DNA of 64,000 nucleotides from Gemmatimonas groenlandica (GTDB taxonomy: Bacteria > Gemmatimonadota > Gemmatimonadetes > Gemmatimonadales > Gemmatimonadaceae): NCBI RefSeq assembly GCF_013004105.1, contig NZ_CP053085.1:310001-374000 (forward strand), given 5' to 3'. Made by a program: the position numbers and the translations under genes. Below, one piece after another: positions 1 to 8,588 of the stretch. Position 1 is the first letter of the stretch. The number at the start of each line of letters is the position of its first letter. The notes below the pieces were generated by a model that was not told the DNA's origin, did no database searches, and saw nothing but the letters and a program-made list of their open reading frames with translations.

Positions 1-1174
1 CGGTATCGAGTGCCGGCGGAATCGGCGCCGACATCGTCACGGCGGGCGGCGGCGTAGGGACGACCGCGCCGAGCGTGTCCTTCTTCAACGTGTCGCCGGG
101 CTGCGCGATCACGGGGGCGCCGGGCTGCGCAATCACCGGGGCGCCCTGCGGTGTGACCACGGGAGCCTGTGGGATGGTTGACACTACCGGTGCTTGCGCC
201 TTGGCTTTCTTGGGGAGGAAGAGCGACGGCAACGTCACACAGTAGAAGCGCGAGAGGCCTTCCTCTGGGGGCCGGTCACGCGGCGCCGTGAGCGTCTTGG
301 TGCCCGGTGCCACGAGGCGGCTGGCGTACATGATGTACTCCTGACGCACTCGCCGGAACTCCAGCGCATCGGCCGCGTACCGCCGGTGCATCTCGCACAC
401 CGTCATCTCGCGGTCGCTGCGGAAGTCGTCCTTGCTGGTGCTCTCGAAGCCACGGGTGATGCCGCGCACCTTCACCGTCTGATCTATGAAGAAGCTGCGC
501 TGCAGCCGCTTCGCATCACCACGGACAAACTCCTGCGTATATCCATCGAACAGCCGCAGCAGCAGATCCTGCCCGTTCGACGTCAGCGAGAACACGCCGC
601 TGTCGGCGTAGATCGTCTTGCGCTCCGGTCCCCTGGTGAGATCGTAGATCACGACGTCGTACATCTTGTTCGTGTTCGCATCGCTGCGGGCAATCCGCAT
701 GAAAAACTGGTCCGTGATCGCATTCATCGCCTGGTCCCTCAAGGCGAGCGTCGGCTTCGTCTTCGCGATATCGTTCTGCAGAATACGCAGTTCGTGGTTG
801 GCGCGCGGCAGCACCTGATCGTTGAACGCGACCATCGCGATCGACAACAGGAAGGCGCAGGTCAACACCGGCAGCATCAACGTGCGGACACGCACACCAC
901 TCGCCTTGAAAGCGGTGATCTCGTGTTCGGCGGCCATACGGCCGAAGGTGTACAAGGTCGCCACCAGCACGGCCATCGGCATCGTCATCGCGACGGTGAA
1001 TGGCAGCGACAGGACGAAGAATTTACCGATGGCCGACCAGGGGAGTCCCTTGCCGGCAAGGTTCGCAAGCTGGCGCGCGACGTACTGCAGCATGAGCAGC
1101 GACGTCAGCGCAGACAGCGCAAACAGGAGAGGTCCGACGTGCTCGCGCACGACATAGCGGGTAACAAGCTTCAC
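1..1174 (-). CDS. LptF/LptG (YjgP/YjgQ) family permease, 3' end outside the window
   Basis: Membrane subunit of the lipopolysaccharide exporter, which moves LPS from the inner membrane toward the outer membrane with LptB as ATPase (family knowledge). The reverse-strand reading opens with a GTG preceded by AAGGA at 9-nt spacing, starts VKLVTRYVVREHV, and runs unbroken to the window edge (about 391 residues visible). Visible marks are TM1, the IPFT-like SLPFTVAMTMPMAVLVATLY helix, the cytoplasmic coupling segment HEITAFKASGV, TM3, and the NDQVLPRANHEL motif that opens the periplasmic beta-jellyroll. After about residue 310 comes an Ala/Pro/Val-rich stretch with a tandem repeat, where an ordinary LptF/G would go straight to TM4. 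TM4-6 should lie outside the window. LptF versus LptG cannot be decided. It is divergent from sprA with a 61-bp gap. Confidence 0.9.
   Translation of the reverse strand, partial: MKLVTRYVVREHVGPLLFALSALTSLLMLQYVARQLANLAGKGLPWSAIGKFFVLSLPFTVAMTMPMAVLVATLYTFGRMAAEHEITAFKASGVRVRTLMLPVLTCAFLLSIAMVAFNDQVLPRANHELRILQNDIAKTKPTLALRDQAMNAITDQFFMRIARSDANTNKMYDVVIYDLTRGPERKTIYADSGVFSLTSNGQDLLLRLFDGYTQEFVRGDAKRLQRSFFIDQTVKVRGITRGFESTSKDDFRSDREMTVCEMHRRYAADALEFRRVRQEYIMYASRLVAPGTKTLTAPRDRPPEEGLSRFYCVTLPSLFLPKKAKAQAPVVSTIPQAPVVTPQGAPVIAQPGAPVIAQPGDTLKKDTLGAVVPTPPPAVTMSAPIPPALDT
95..142. repeat. 24-bp tandem repeat, two copies, inside the LptF/G gene
   Basis: Two adjacent 24-bp units (95-118 and 119-142) differ at two positions and encode APVIAQPG twice on the minus strand. 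They form part of a proline/alanine-rich linker in the LptF/G-like permease. Confidence 0.8.
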
Positions 1175-1235
1175 GACGTAAATTCCTTGGTGACCACCCG
1201 CATTATCAAGGGCGCGTCGGCCTAGAGTCGACAAT

Positions 1236-4200
1236 ATGCGCTCGCAGTTTTTGACCGTACCGCGGCGACATGGCTGGCCGCTGGTACCCCACGACCGGAG
1301 TTCGGTGCGCAGGCTGCTCCAAACATGGGCGCTCGCGGTAGTGCCCATGGCCTGGCCCATGGCGCTGCCGATCGCGTTGCTCCCGGCCGTTTCCCTTTTG
1401 GCGTCGCCGCTCGCGGCTCAACAGGTCGTCCCGAGGCCTGCGCCGCTGCCTCCAGGGGCGCGTCTGGCCGCGGACACGCTGCGGCTCAGGGTCCCCTCCA
1501 TACTCGGCCCTCTCGGGGTCGCTACGGCGCTGCGCCCGGATCCGGCCCGGGTCGCCGACCGTGCCGTGGCCATCGCCCGCCGGCTCCACGACGAGCGGAT
1601 TGTGGCCCGCTGGGGACAAACTGTGGTGCGCGGACTCTCCGCGCCCGGGCCGACGGTCGCGGTTGTCCGGTCGGACAGCGGTCCGACCCCGGGCGCCCTC
1701 GTCCCGCTCGTCCCGCAGCGCCGGGTGGGTGCCGACGCGGCCACCCAGCTGGCGACCGACCTGCTGGGCGACATCGGCGACCTCGGGATCGCGCTCCAGT
1801 CGCGCCTCGAGTCGAAGGTGCAGCGCAGTCGCAACGAGCGATGCACCACGGCGCAGCTGACCATCCTCGGCAACAATTGCTTCGGCATCTTCCAGCCCGC
1901 CTTCGACTTTCAGTTCAACGTGCGCACCGGCGGCGTCGTCGCCGATCGCATCTTTGTGAATGTCGACTACGACTCGCAGCGCGAGTTCGACGCGTCGAAC
2001 AACATCTCGGTGCGCTATCAGGGCAAGTCGGACGAAGCGCTGCAGACGCTGGAAGTCGGCAACGTCACCTTCCAACCGCCGGCCTCGCGCTTTCTCACCG
2101 CCGGTATTCCGTCGGGCAATTACGGCATCCAGGCCACCGGCCAGATTGGCCCCATGCGCTTCACGTCCATCGTGGCGCAGCAGAAAGGCAACGTCTCGAA
2201 GGACAACGTCTTCACCATCGGCGAACGCTCGCAACAGCAGGTCGACCGCGTCATCGAAGACATCCAGGTCGAAACGCGGCGGTTCTTCTTCACGGTCGAT
2301 CCACGTTTGCTCGGCGGATACCCGAACATCGATTTGCTGAACCGGCAGCAGATGCAGCAGCTGGCCGCATCACTGCCCGATTCGGTGCGACCGGCACGGC
2401 TGTACGTGTATCGCCAGCTCATCGGCGCCGCCAATCAGAATCCGCGCGGTCCACAGTTCTCGGTGCGCGGTGCGCGCAACCCGTCGCGCCAGATCTACGA
2501 GGTGTTGCGCGAGAACGTCGACTACTACGTCGATCCCTCGCAGCTCTGGATTGCGCTGGTCCGTCCGCTCAATCCCAACAACGAGCGCCTCGCCGTTGCG
2601 TACGAAGTGACCGTGAATGGCACGTCCGGGCGCAACGTGAACACCGGCGGTACGCCCGACATCGAGTTCACCGCCGATCCACAGTTCGCAAATCTGCTCT
2701 GGGAACCCGAGCTGCAGCCCACGAACACCGCCTACTTCCTGCGCGAACTGAAGTCGGTGTACCGCCTCGGCGGCGAAGATCTGCAGCGTCAGACGATCAA
2801 GCTCAAGCTCGTGACCGGCACGTCGGGCGATCAGGAAAAGCCGATCGATCCCTCGCGCGGCGAAACGTATCTGCAGCTGTTCGGCCTTTCGCAGGCGACC
2901 AACTCGGCGGCGTTCGACGTGGAGAATCGCGTGTGGCCGCGTCCCAATGATCCGAACACGCTGGCGTCATTCGCTGGCGGCAACGGCCAGCAGAAGCTGA
3001 TCCGCGACTACTTCGTGTTCTATCCGTCGCTGCAGCCGTTCGCGCGCGGAGGACTGGCGCAGCCTCTGGCCAATCCCGCCAACGATACGCTGTACCGCTA
3101 TCCCAACGAGTACCTGTATTCGGCGCAGCGCCCGCAGGCCATCTATCGCATGGTGGCCAGCTACCTGTCCGAGGGCGGCGGCAGCACCCAGTCGATCAAG
3201 CTGAGCACCATTCAGGTACGGCCCAACTCCGAGCGCGTGTCGCTGGACGGCCGCCTGCTGACCAAGACCACCGACTACGAGATCGACTACGACCTCGGCA
3301 TGATCACCTTCAACCGCCCTGACACGCTGTTCGCGACGCCGCGGCAGGTGTCGGTGCGCTACGAAGAGAACCCGCTGTTTGCGGCGGCGCCCACCACGAT
3401 TCTCGGCTTCGCGTCACAGTTCCCACTCGAAAACGGCCAGTTGGCGTTCACCGCCATCTCGCAGAGTCAGCGCTCGGGATACAACCGGCCGCCGCTGGGT
3501 TTCGAACCCGTGGGCTCGTTGGTGGCCGGCGTGACCGGCAACCTGGCGTGGGATGCGCCGCTCCTCACGCGAGCCCTTGGCAAGTTGCCGTTCAAGCAGA
3601 GCTCCACGCCGTCACGCGTGAGCCTGCAGGGCGAGTTCGCGATGAGCAAACCGCAGCCCAACGCGGCGGGGCAGGCGTACATCGAATCGTTCGAAGGGGA
3701 AGGCGCCATTCCCGGCATCTCGCTCTCCGAAGGATCGTGGTACTACAGCTCGCGTCCATCGCTCGGCAATACGTTGGCCGCGCGCTTCGGCAGCAGCACC
3801 TTCTCGGTGAACCGTGCCGCGACGATGGCCTTCCAGAACAACGGCGTCGATGTCGCCGGCAATTTCATTCAGTTCAACATCCAGCAGATCGATCCGTCGG
3901 TGCGCATCGTGGGTAGCGGTGTGCAGTCGCCCGAGCAGTTGTTCTGGATGACGCTGTATCCGCTCAAGACCGGCGGCATCTTCGATTTCGAACCGGGCAC
4001 GGCGAAACGCCGGTTTGCCTGGACGATCGGTGACAATACGCTGGTGGGCAATACGCCGTCCGGTCGTCGGTGGCGCTCGTTGCGCACGGTCATCAATCCC
4101 AGCGGGGCCGACCTGTCGCGCACGGAAAACATCGAGTTCTTCGCGCTCGTTCAGTCCGAACAGTTGAAGGTGAAGCGTAATCCCACGCTGGTCTTCGACT

Positions 4201-7200
4201 TCGGTGAGATCAGCGAAAACAGCGTAGCCTTCGCGCCCGAAACGCTTATCGTGAATTCGCCGGTACGTCAGGGGCTCCCGGCCGACACGACCTACAAAGG
4301 CAAGCGGCTCGTGGGCTTCGATCGTTTCGACTCCGAACGCGATCCGTTCTCGCGCGCCTTCAACGCGGCGGAGAACGACAAGGGTCTGCCGGGCGATGTA
4401 GCGGATACGATTGTCGTGGTGAACCGCACCGGCCCGACGCCGGTGACCACCACGCAGAACAAGGTGGCCATCTGCACGCAGGCCGTGCAGATCGTGCAGG
4501 TGCTCGGCGACAGCCGCGCGAATTGCGGCGCGCGTAACAACCGGCTCGATGAAGAAGACATCGATCTCGATGGCCAGTTGAACATCCCCAATGCCGCTAT
4601 CGATCAGGAGCAGTACAAGCGCTTCGTGGTCGATCTTGCCGACACGCGCAACTGGACGCGCGTGGGTAAGTGCTATCAGCAGCAGGATTCGACAGCAAAC
4701 GGCGTGGTCAGCGATTCGTTGTGCTGGGTACAGGTGCGCATCAACTGGCGCGCGCCGGCCGAAGAGCAGAACAATCCGAACGACCGGCGCATGCGCGCGC
4801 TTCGACTCACGATGGTATCGAGTGCCGAATCGGCCGATGATGCGTTCGTGCGCGTCGCGCTCACGCGCTTGAAGCTGGTCGGCGCGCCGTGGCTCAAGCG
4901 CAGCGTGGAGCCGTTGTCGGGCATGGCCGGCGACTCGGCCGGGGTGGTGGGCGGATATGTGATTGCCAGTGTGATCGGCACACTCGATTCCACCTCGTTG
5001 GTGCCGTACACACCGCCCCCTGGCGTGGTTGAAGCGCCCGAGAACAGACAGTCCGGCTACGAGAACACGCGTCTGCAGGTGAACGAGCGCGCACTGCGAC
5101 TGCAGGCAGGTATTCCTGGCCGTCAGTTCCGCGCGTTCGATCGCGCCGAGGCGTTCTTCCGGTTCCAGGAGGGTACCAAGACCTTCATGGGCTACAAGAC
5201 GCTGCGCTTGTGGATGCGCGGTCGCGGTAACGGCTGGGGGCAGAGTGGCGAGTTGAACGGCTACGTGAAGATCGGGCGTGACGAGAACAACTTCTACATG
5301 TATCGCACGCCCGTGAACGCCGGCCCGGGGCTCAGTGCCTGGGAGCCCGAAGTGCGGGTCGACCTGCAGAAGTTCCAGATCCTGCGCGCGCAGCTCGAGA
5401 ACAACTTCCTGAAGGGCTCCGCCGATTCGGTGTCCTGCTCCGGCGCGGATCTCGAGCTGATTCGTCGCTCCGGCTTGCCACGAGGTGTCGCCGTGCGTCG
5501 CTTTGCCGTCTGTCAGGATGGCTACATCGTCTACAGCGCCGATCCCACGGTCACGCCACCAAACCTCGCTGGCGTGCAGGAAATGGCGGTCGGCCTCGTG
5601 CGCGTGGATAGCGTGCCGCGCGGCGGCACCGGCATCATGAGCAACGATACGCTCGAACTGTGGATCAACGACATTCGCCTCACCGACGTGGTCGACGATA
5701 TCGGCTTCGCCGGCGAGCTTGGACTCGCCGTGAATGCCGGCGATCTGGCCGACTTCCGCATGAATGTGAGTCGTCGCGATCCGAACTTCCGTCAGCTCAA
5801 TGAAACGCCATCGTTCCTGACCACGAGCGGCGTGAGCGTGGGCACGACGCTGCACCTGGAGCGGATGCTGCCGTCGCGCCTTGGCATCGTCATGCCGTTC
5901 AGCGTCGACTACGCGGGCTCGGGGGTCAATCAGCTGTTCATCAATCGGACGGACGTGCGTGCCAGTGGCATCGAAGGATTGCGTAATCCGAGCGATCGGC
6001 GCGTGAACTACTCGTTGGCGCTGCGAAGGGCCACGCCGATGGGCGGTGGGTGGTATGCGCCCCTGTTGAACGGACTCGCACTCAACGGCACGTGGTCGAA
6101 CGCTGCGTCACAGAGCGCGTTCCAGAAGGCCACCAACAGCGCCTATGCGCTCGGCGCGTCGCTCAATCTCTCCGATGATCGTCGCGAGTCGAAGCTGCCG
6201 CGCGTGGTCGATGTGCTCTTCGGCATTCTGCCGCGTGGGCTCCGTGAAAGTGACGCGATTCGCAACTTCCGTGGACAGCGGTTCCGCTGGTCGCCGACCG
6301 CCTTGCGGCTGTCGAGCTCCATGGCGCGCCAGGCCAACTCGAGTACGTCGTTCACGAAGGCGGCCGAGTCGCCGACCGATACGGGTCAGGTCGCGAACGG
6401 ACTCACGCATTTCTGGCAGAACAGCGGTACGCTGGAGTTCCGTCCATCGGCCGGTCTCACGGCCTCCATGAACGCGCGTCAGCTGCTCGATCTGCGCGAC
6501 TACCGCACCACGTCGCTATTGCCGGACAGCACCGACCGTGGACAGGCGGCGGCCGCCGAGCGCTTGCAGGTACTGGGTACGACGCTCGGGCTCGAGCGCG
6601 AACGGTCGCTCACTTCGGCGATCCTGTTCCAGCCCACGCTGGCCGTGTGGTTGCGGCCGCGAATCGACTTCAACTCCACGTTCAACCTGAACAAGGATCC
6701 GAATGCACGCGCGCTCTTGCGTGAACAGGATTCCACGGGTGCGTATCGCTTGCCCAAGCGACTCGGTGCGGCGCAGACACTGAGCACCGGTACCACCTTC
6801 GACTTCGGTCGCTTGATTGCGACGCGCACGAAGGAGAAGACGCTGGTGAATCGACTGGGACGGATGTTCGCGCCCATCGATGTGTCGTGGCAACAGAGTC
6901 TCACGTCGAACTACGACAACACCGCCTTCATTCCCGGGTGGGGCTATCAGTTGGGGCTTGGGGGTATTCAATCGTTCCGCGGGCTCGATACCCGCCTGGC
7001 CACCACGGCCGGGCGCCTGCGGCGCGCCACCGCCACCGGCTCGCTCAATCTGCCCTTCTCGCTCACAGTGCAGTCACGCGTCGAGAACGGCACTACCGAA
7101 ACGTGGACGCGTCGCACTTTCGACGGCTTTCAGGCCGTCATCACCAGTACGCAGCTGGTAAAGCCCGACTATTCCGTGCGCTGGAGCTGGCGCCCCGTGC

Positions 7201-7796
7201 GGCTGCGGAAGGTGATCACGATGTTGAACGTGAACGGGCGCTATCTCGTGAGTGAGCAGGAAACGACCATCCCCAACGAAACCGGCGGGTTGGCCGATCG
7301 CAGCCGCACCACGGCCCGCAGTCAGCCGCTATCGGGCGCGATCACCTGGGCCTTCCTCGGTGGACTGACCACCAACGCGTCACTCGACCGCACGCACCGC
7401 GAAGACAGTCGCCCCGGTTCGCTCACCAACGGCGACACGCGGCGCGTCTCGTTCGATGTGGCCCGGCGGTTCAAAGTGCCGAAGCGATTCACCACGCGGA
7501 ACGCCACGGTGCGCACCTCGCTGTCGTACCAGAGCGAGGAGTCGCAGTCGATCGTGCAGGGATCGTCGTCCACCAACGCGGCCGGCGAGGTCATCACGAT
7601 CCCGCCGTCAGTGCTCACCGACAACGGCCGTCGGGCGTTCAACTTCAACGCGGATACCGATCTGTCGGAACTGCTCACCTTCAGTCTGACCGGGTCGCGG
7701 GTCGTGAACTTCGACCGCAATTTCAACCGGCAGACGTCGAACCTGATCTTCAGTGCGGTGCTGCAGCTCCGCTTCTTTGCGGGTGATCTGAAGTAG
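1236..7796 (+). CDS. sprA: SprA-like giant outer-membrane protein (type IX secretion translocon family)
   Basis: 2186 residues, close to the ~2400 of Bacteroidota SprA, the 36-strand outer-membrane channel of the type IX secretion system (family knowledge). A hydrophobic signal segment at about residues 31-61 ends ASPLAAQ; the long basic lead-in suggests the true start could be an internal codon, so the start is tentative. Family-like marks include ENVDYYVDPSQLWIAL, DYEIDYDLGMITF, GAIPGISLSEGSWYYSSRP, RRWRSLRTVINPSGADL and GFDRFDSERDPFSRAFN, with a long strand-rich C-terminal half. It lies alone just upstream of the comEA/pil genes. No other T9SS component (PorV, PorK-N, GldK-N) is in the window, so whether it secretes proteins or has another role is open. 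Confidence 0.85.
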   Translation: MRSQFLTVPRRHGWPLVPHDRSSVRRLLQTWALAVVPMAWPMALPIALLPAVSLLASPLAAQQVVPRPAPLPPGARLAADTLRLRVPSILGPLGVATALRPDPARVADRAVAIARRLHDERIVARWGQTVVRGLSAPGPTVAVVRSDSGPTPGALVPLVPQRRVGADAATQLATDLLGDIGDLGIALQSRLESKVQRSRNERCTTAQLTILGNNCFGIFQPAFDFQFNVRTGGVVADRIFVNVDYDSQREFDASNNISVRYQGKSDEALQTLEVGNVTFQPPASRFLTAGIPSGNYGIQATGQIGPMRFTSIVAQQKGNVSKDNVFTIGERSQQQVDRVIEDIQVETRRFFFTVDPRLLGGYPNIDLLNRQQMQQLAASLPDSVRPARLYVYRQLIGAANQNPRGPQFSVRGARNPSRQIYEVLRENVDYYVDPSQLWIALVRPLNPNNERLAVAYEVTVNGTSGRNVNTGGTPDIEFTADPQFANLLWEPELQPTNTAYFLRELKSVYRLGGEDLQRQTIKLKLVTGTSGDQEKPIDPSRGETYLQLFGLSQATNSAAFDVENRVWPRPNDPNTLASFAGGNGQQKLIRDYFVFYPSLQPFARGGLAQPLANPANDTLYRYPNEYLYSAQRPQAIYRMVASYLSEGGGSTQSIKLSTIQVRPNSERVSLDGRLLTKTTDYEIDYDLGMITFNRPDTLFATPRQVSVRYEENPLFAAAPTTILGFASQFPLENGQLAFTAISQSQRSGYNRPPLGFEPVGSLVAGVTGNLAWDAPLLTRALGKLPFKQSSTPSRVSLQGEFAMSKPQPNAAGQAYIESFEGEGAIPGISLSEGSWYYSSRPSLGNTLAARFGSSTFSVNRAATMAFQNNGVDVAGNFIQFNIQQIDPSVRIVGSGVQSPEQLFWMTLYPLKTGGIFDFEPGTAKRRFAWTIGDNTLVGNTPSGRRWRSLRTVINPSGADLSRTENIEFFALVQSEQLKVKRNPTLVFDFGEISENSVAFAPETLIVNSPVRQGLPADTTYKGKRLVGFDRFDSERDPFSRAFNAAENDKGLPGDVADTIVVVNRTGPTPVTTTQNKVAICTQAVQIVQVLGDSRANCGARNNRLDEEDIDLDGQLNIPNAAIDQEQYKRFVVDLADTRNWTRVGKCYQQQDSTANGVVSDSLCWVQVRINWRAPAEEQNNPNDRRMRALRLTMVSSAESADDAFVRVALTRLKLVGAPWLKRSVEPLSGMAGDSAGVVGGYVIASVIGTLDSTSLVPYTPPPGVVEAPENRQSGYENTRLQVNERALRLQAGIPGRQFRAFDRAEAFFRFQEGTKTFMGYKTLRLWMRGRGNGWGQSGELNGYVKIGRDENNFYMYRTPVNAGPGLSAWEPEVRVDLQKFQILRAQLENNFLKGSADSVSCSGADLELIRRSGLPRGVAVRRFAVCQDGYIVYSADPTVTPPNLAGVQEMAVGLVRVDSVPRGGTGIMSNDTLELWINDIRLTDVVDDIGFAGELGLAVNAGDLADFRMNVSRRDPNFRQLNETPSFLTTSGVSVGTTLHLERMLPSRLGIVMPFSVDYAGSGVNQLFINRTDVRASGIEGLRNPSDRRVNYSLALRRATPMGGGWYAPLLNGLALNGTWSNAASQSAFQKATNSAYALGASLNLSDDRRESKLPRVVDVLFGILPRGLRESDAIRNFRGQRFRWSPTALRLSSSMARQANSSTSFTKAAESPTDTGQVANGLTHFWQNSGTLEFRPSAGLTASMNARQLLDLRDYRTTSLLPDSTDRGQAAAAERLQVLGTTLGLERERSLTSAILFQPTLAVWLRPRIDFNSTFNLNKDPNARALLREQDSTGAYRLPKRLGAAQTLSTGTTFDFGRLIATRTKEKTLVNRLGRMFAPIDVSWQQSLTSNYDNTAFIPGWGYQLGLGGIQSFRGLDTRLATTAGRLRRATATGSLNLPFSLTVQSRVENGTTETWTRRTFDGFQAVITSTQLVKPDYSVRWSWRPVRLRKVITMLNVNGRYLVSEQETTIPNETGGLADRSRTTARSQPLSGAITWAFLGGLTTNASLDRTHREDSRPGSLTNGDTRRVSFDVARRFKVPKRFTTRNATVRTSLSYQSEESQSIVQGSSSTNAAGEVITIPPSVLTDNGRRAFNFNADTDLSELLTFSLTGSRVVNFDRNFNRQTSNLIFSAVLQLRFFAGDLK

Positions 7797-7880
7797 CTCC
7801 GGCGTTCCGGCGCGTGATAAAGATGATACTGGCGTCGTGCGGGTTACCACCGCGGCGCCGACTGTCACTACCGTGGCATC

Positions 7881-8588
7881 ATGCCCACGCCCGCGGAACG
7901 TCAGGCCCTCCTGTTTCTCGCGGCCGTCGCGGTGATCGGCGGCGGCGCACGAGTGCTGAGTACACGCCAGCTCTCCCGCGACGTCGCGGAGGCAGAGCAG
8001 GGGCCCGCTCCGAACACCGATCTCGCCACGCGCGCCCTCGACGCGCAGATCGCCGCGGTCGACTCCGCCCGTCGGAGCGGCAAGACGAAGAAATCCGCTA
8101 CGCGAGCAACATCAAGCCGCCGCGCCCGGCAGTCGACACTCGACAGCGCACGGGTGCCGGAGCCGGTCCTTTCGATCGATGTGAATGAGGCGACGGCCGC
8201 AGAGCTGGAGCGTCTGCCACGTGTCGGACCCGCGCTAGCCGCCCGCATCGTGGCGTGGCGCGTGAAGAACGGTCCGTTCGAATCTTTGGAAAGCCTCCGT
8301 CACGTGCGTGGCATCGGGCCGGCCACGGCACGGCTGCTCGCCCCTCTGGTGACGTTTTCGGGGCGGCACAGTCCATCCCAAAGTGAGGCACCTGCCTCGC
8401 CAGCCCCCGCGCCCCGTACGTGTCCTAGCCGAAATCAGTACTCATGGCTGCTACTGTTTCCCCGCTCTCTGGTCGAGCCACCGAACGGCTCGGCGATCTC
8501 CTCGTCAAAGAGGGGCTACTTACTCGCGAACAGCTGGCAAAGGCGCTGCAGGAGCAGTCCAATACGCCCGGCCAACGCATCGGGCTGA
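7881..8588 (+). CDS. comEA: ComEA-like helix-hairpin-helix DNA-binding protein
   Basis: Residues 1-30 hold an N-terminal membrane anchor (ALLFLAAVAVIGGGARVL). A low-complexity Ala/Arg/Ser linker follows. Residues about 98-158 form a tandem helix-hairpin-helix domain: IDVNEATAAELERLPRVG, then LRHVRGIGPATARLL. ComEA proteins bind incoming DNA at the membrane during transformation. The position directly ahead of type IV pilus ATPases fits that role. After the domain the frame stays open for about 75 residues; the last 145 nt overlap the 5' end of pilB in another frame, and that tail resembles no domain. Either the overlap is real or a stop was lost by an indel near 8340-8440. Confidence 0.75.
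   Translation: MPTPAERQALLFLAAVAVIGGGARVLSTRQLSRDVAEAEQGPAPNTDLATRALDAQIAAVDSARRSGKTKKSATRATSSRRARQSTLDSARVPEPVLSIDVNEATAAELERLPRVGPALAARIVAWRVKNGPFESLESLRHVRGIGPATARLLAPLVTFSGRHSPSQSEAPASPAPAPRTCPSRNQYSWLLLFPRSLVEPPNGSAISSSKRGYLLANSWQRRCRSSPIRPANASG

Noticed and set aside
194-1225. 343-codon plus-strand frame opposite the LptF/G gene
   Set aside because: No domain or signal peptide. The minus strand encodes a recognisable LptF/G protein over the same DNA.
3612-5855. 747-codon minus-strand frame inside sprA
   Set aside because: Antisense shadow of a GC-rich gene: Arg/His/Ala-rich low-information protein, no domain, no ribosome site. The plus-strand SprA reading is clearly real.
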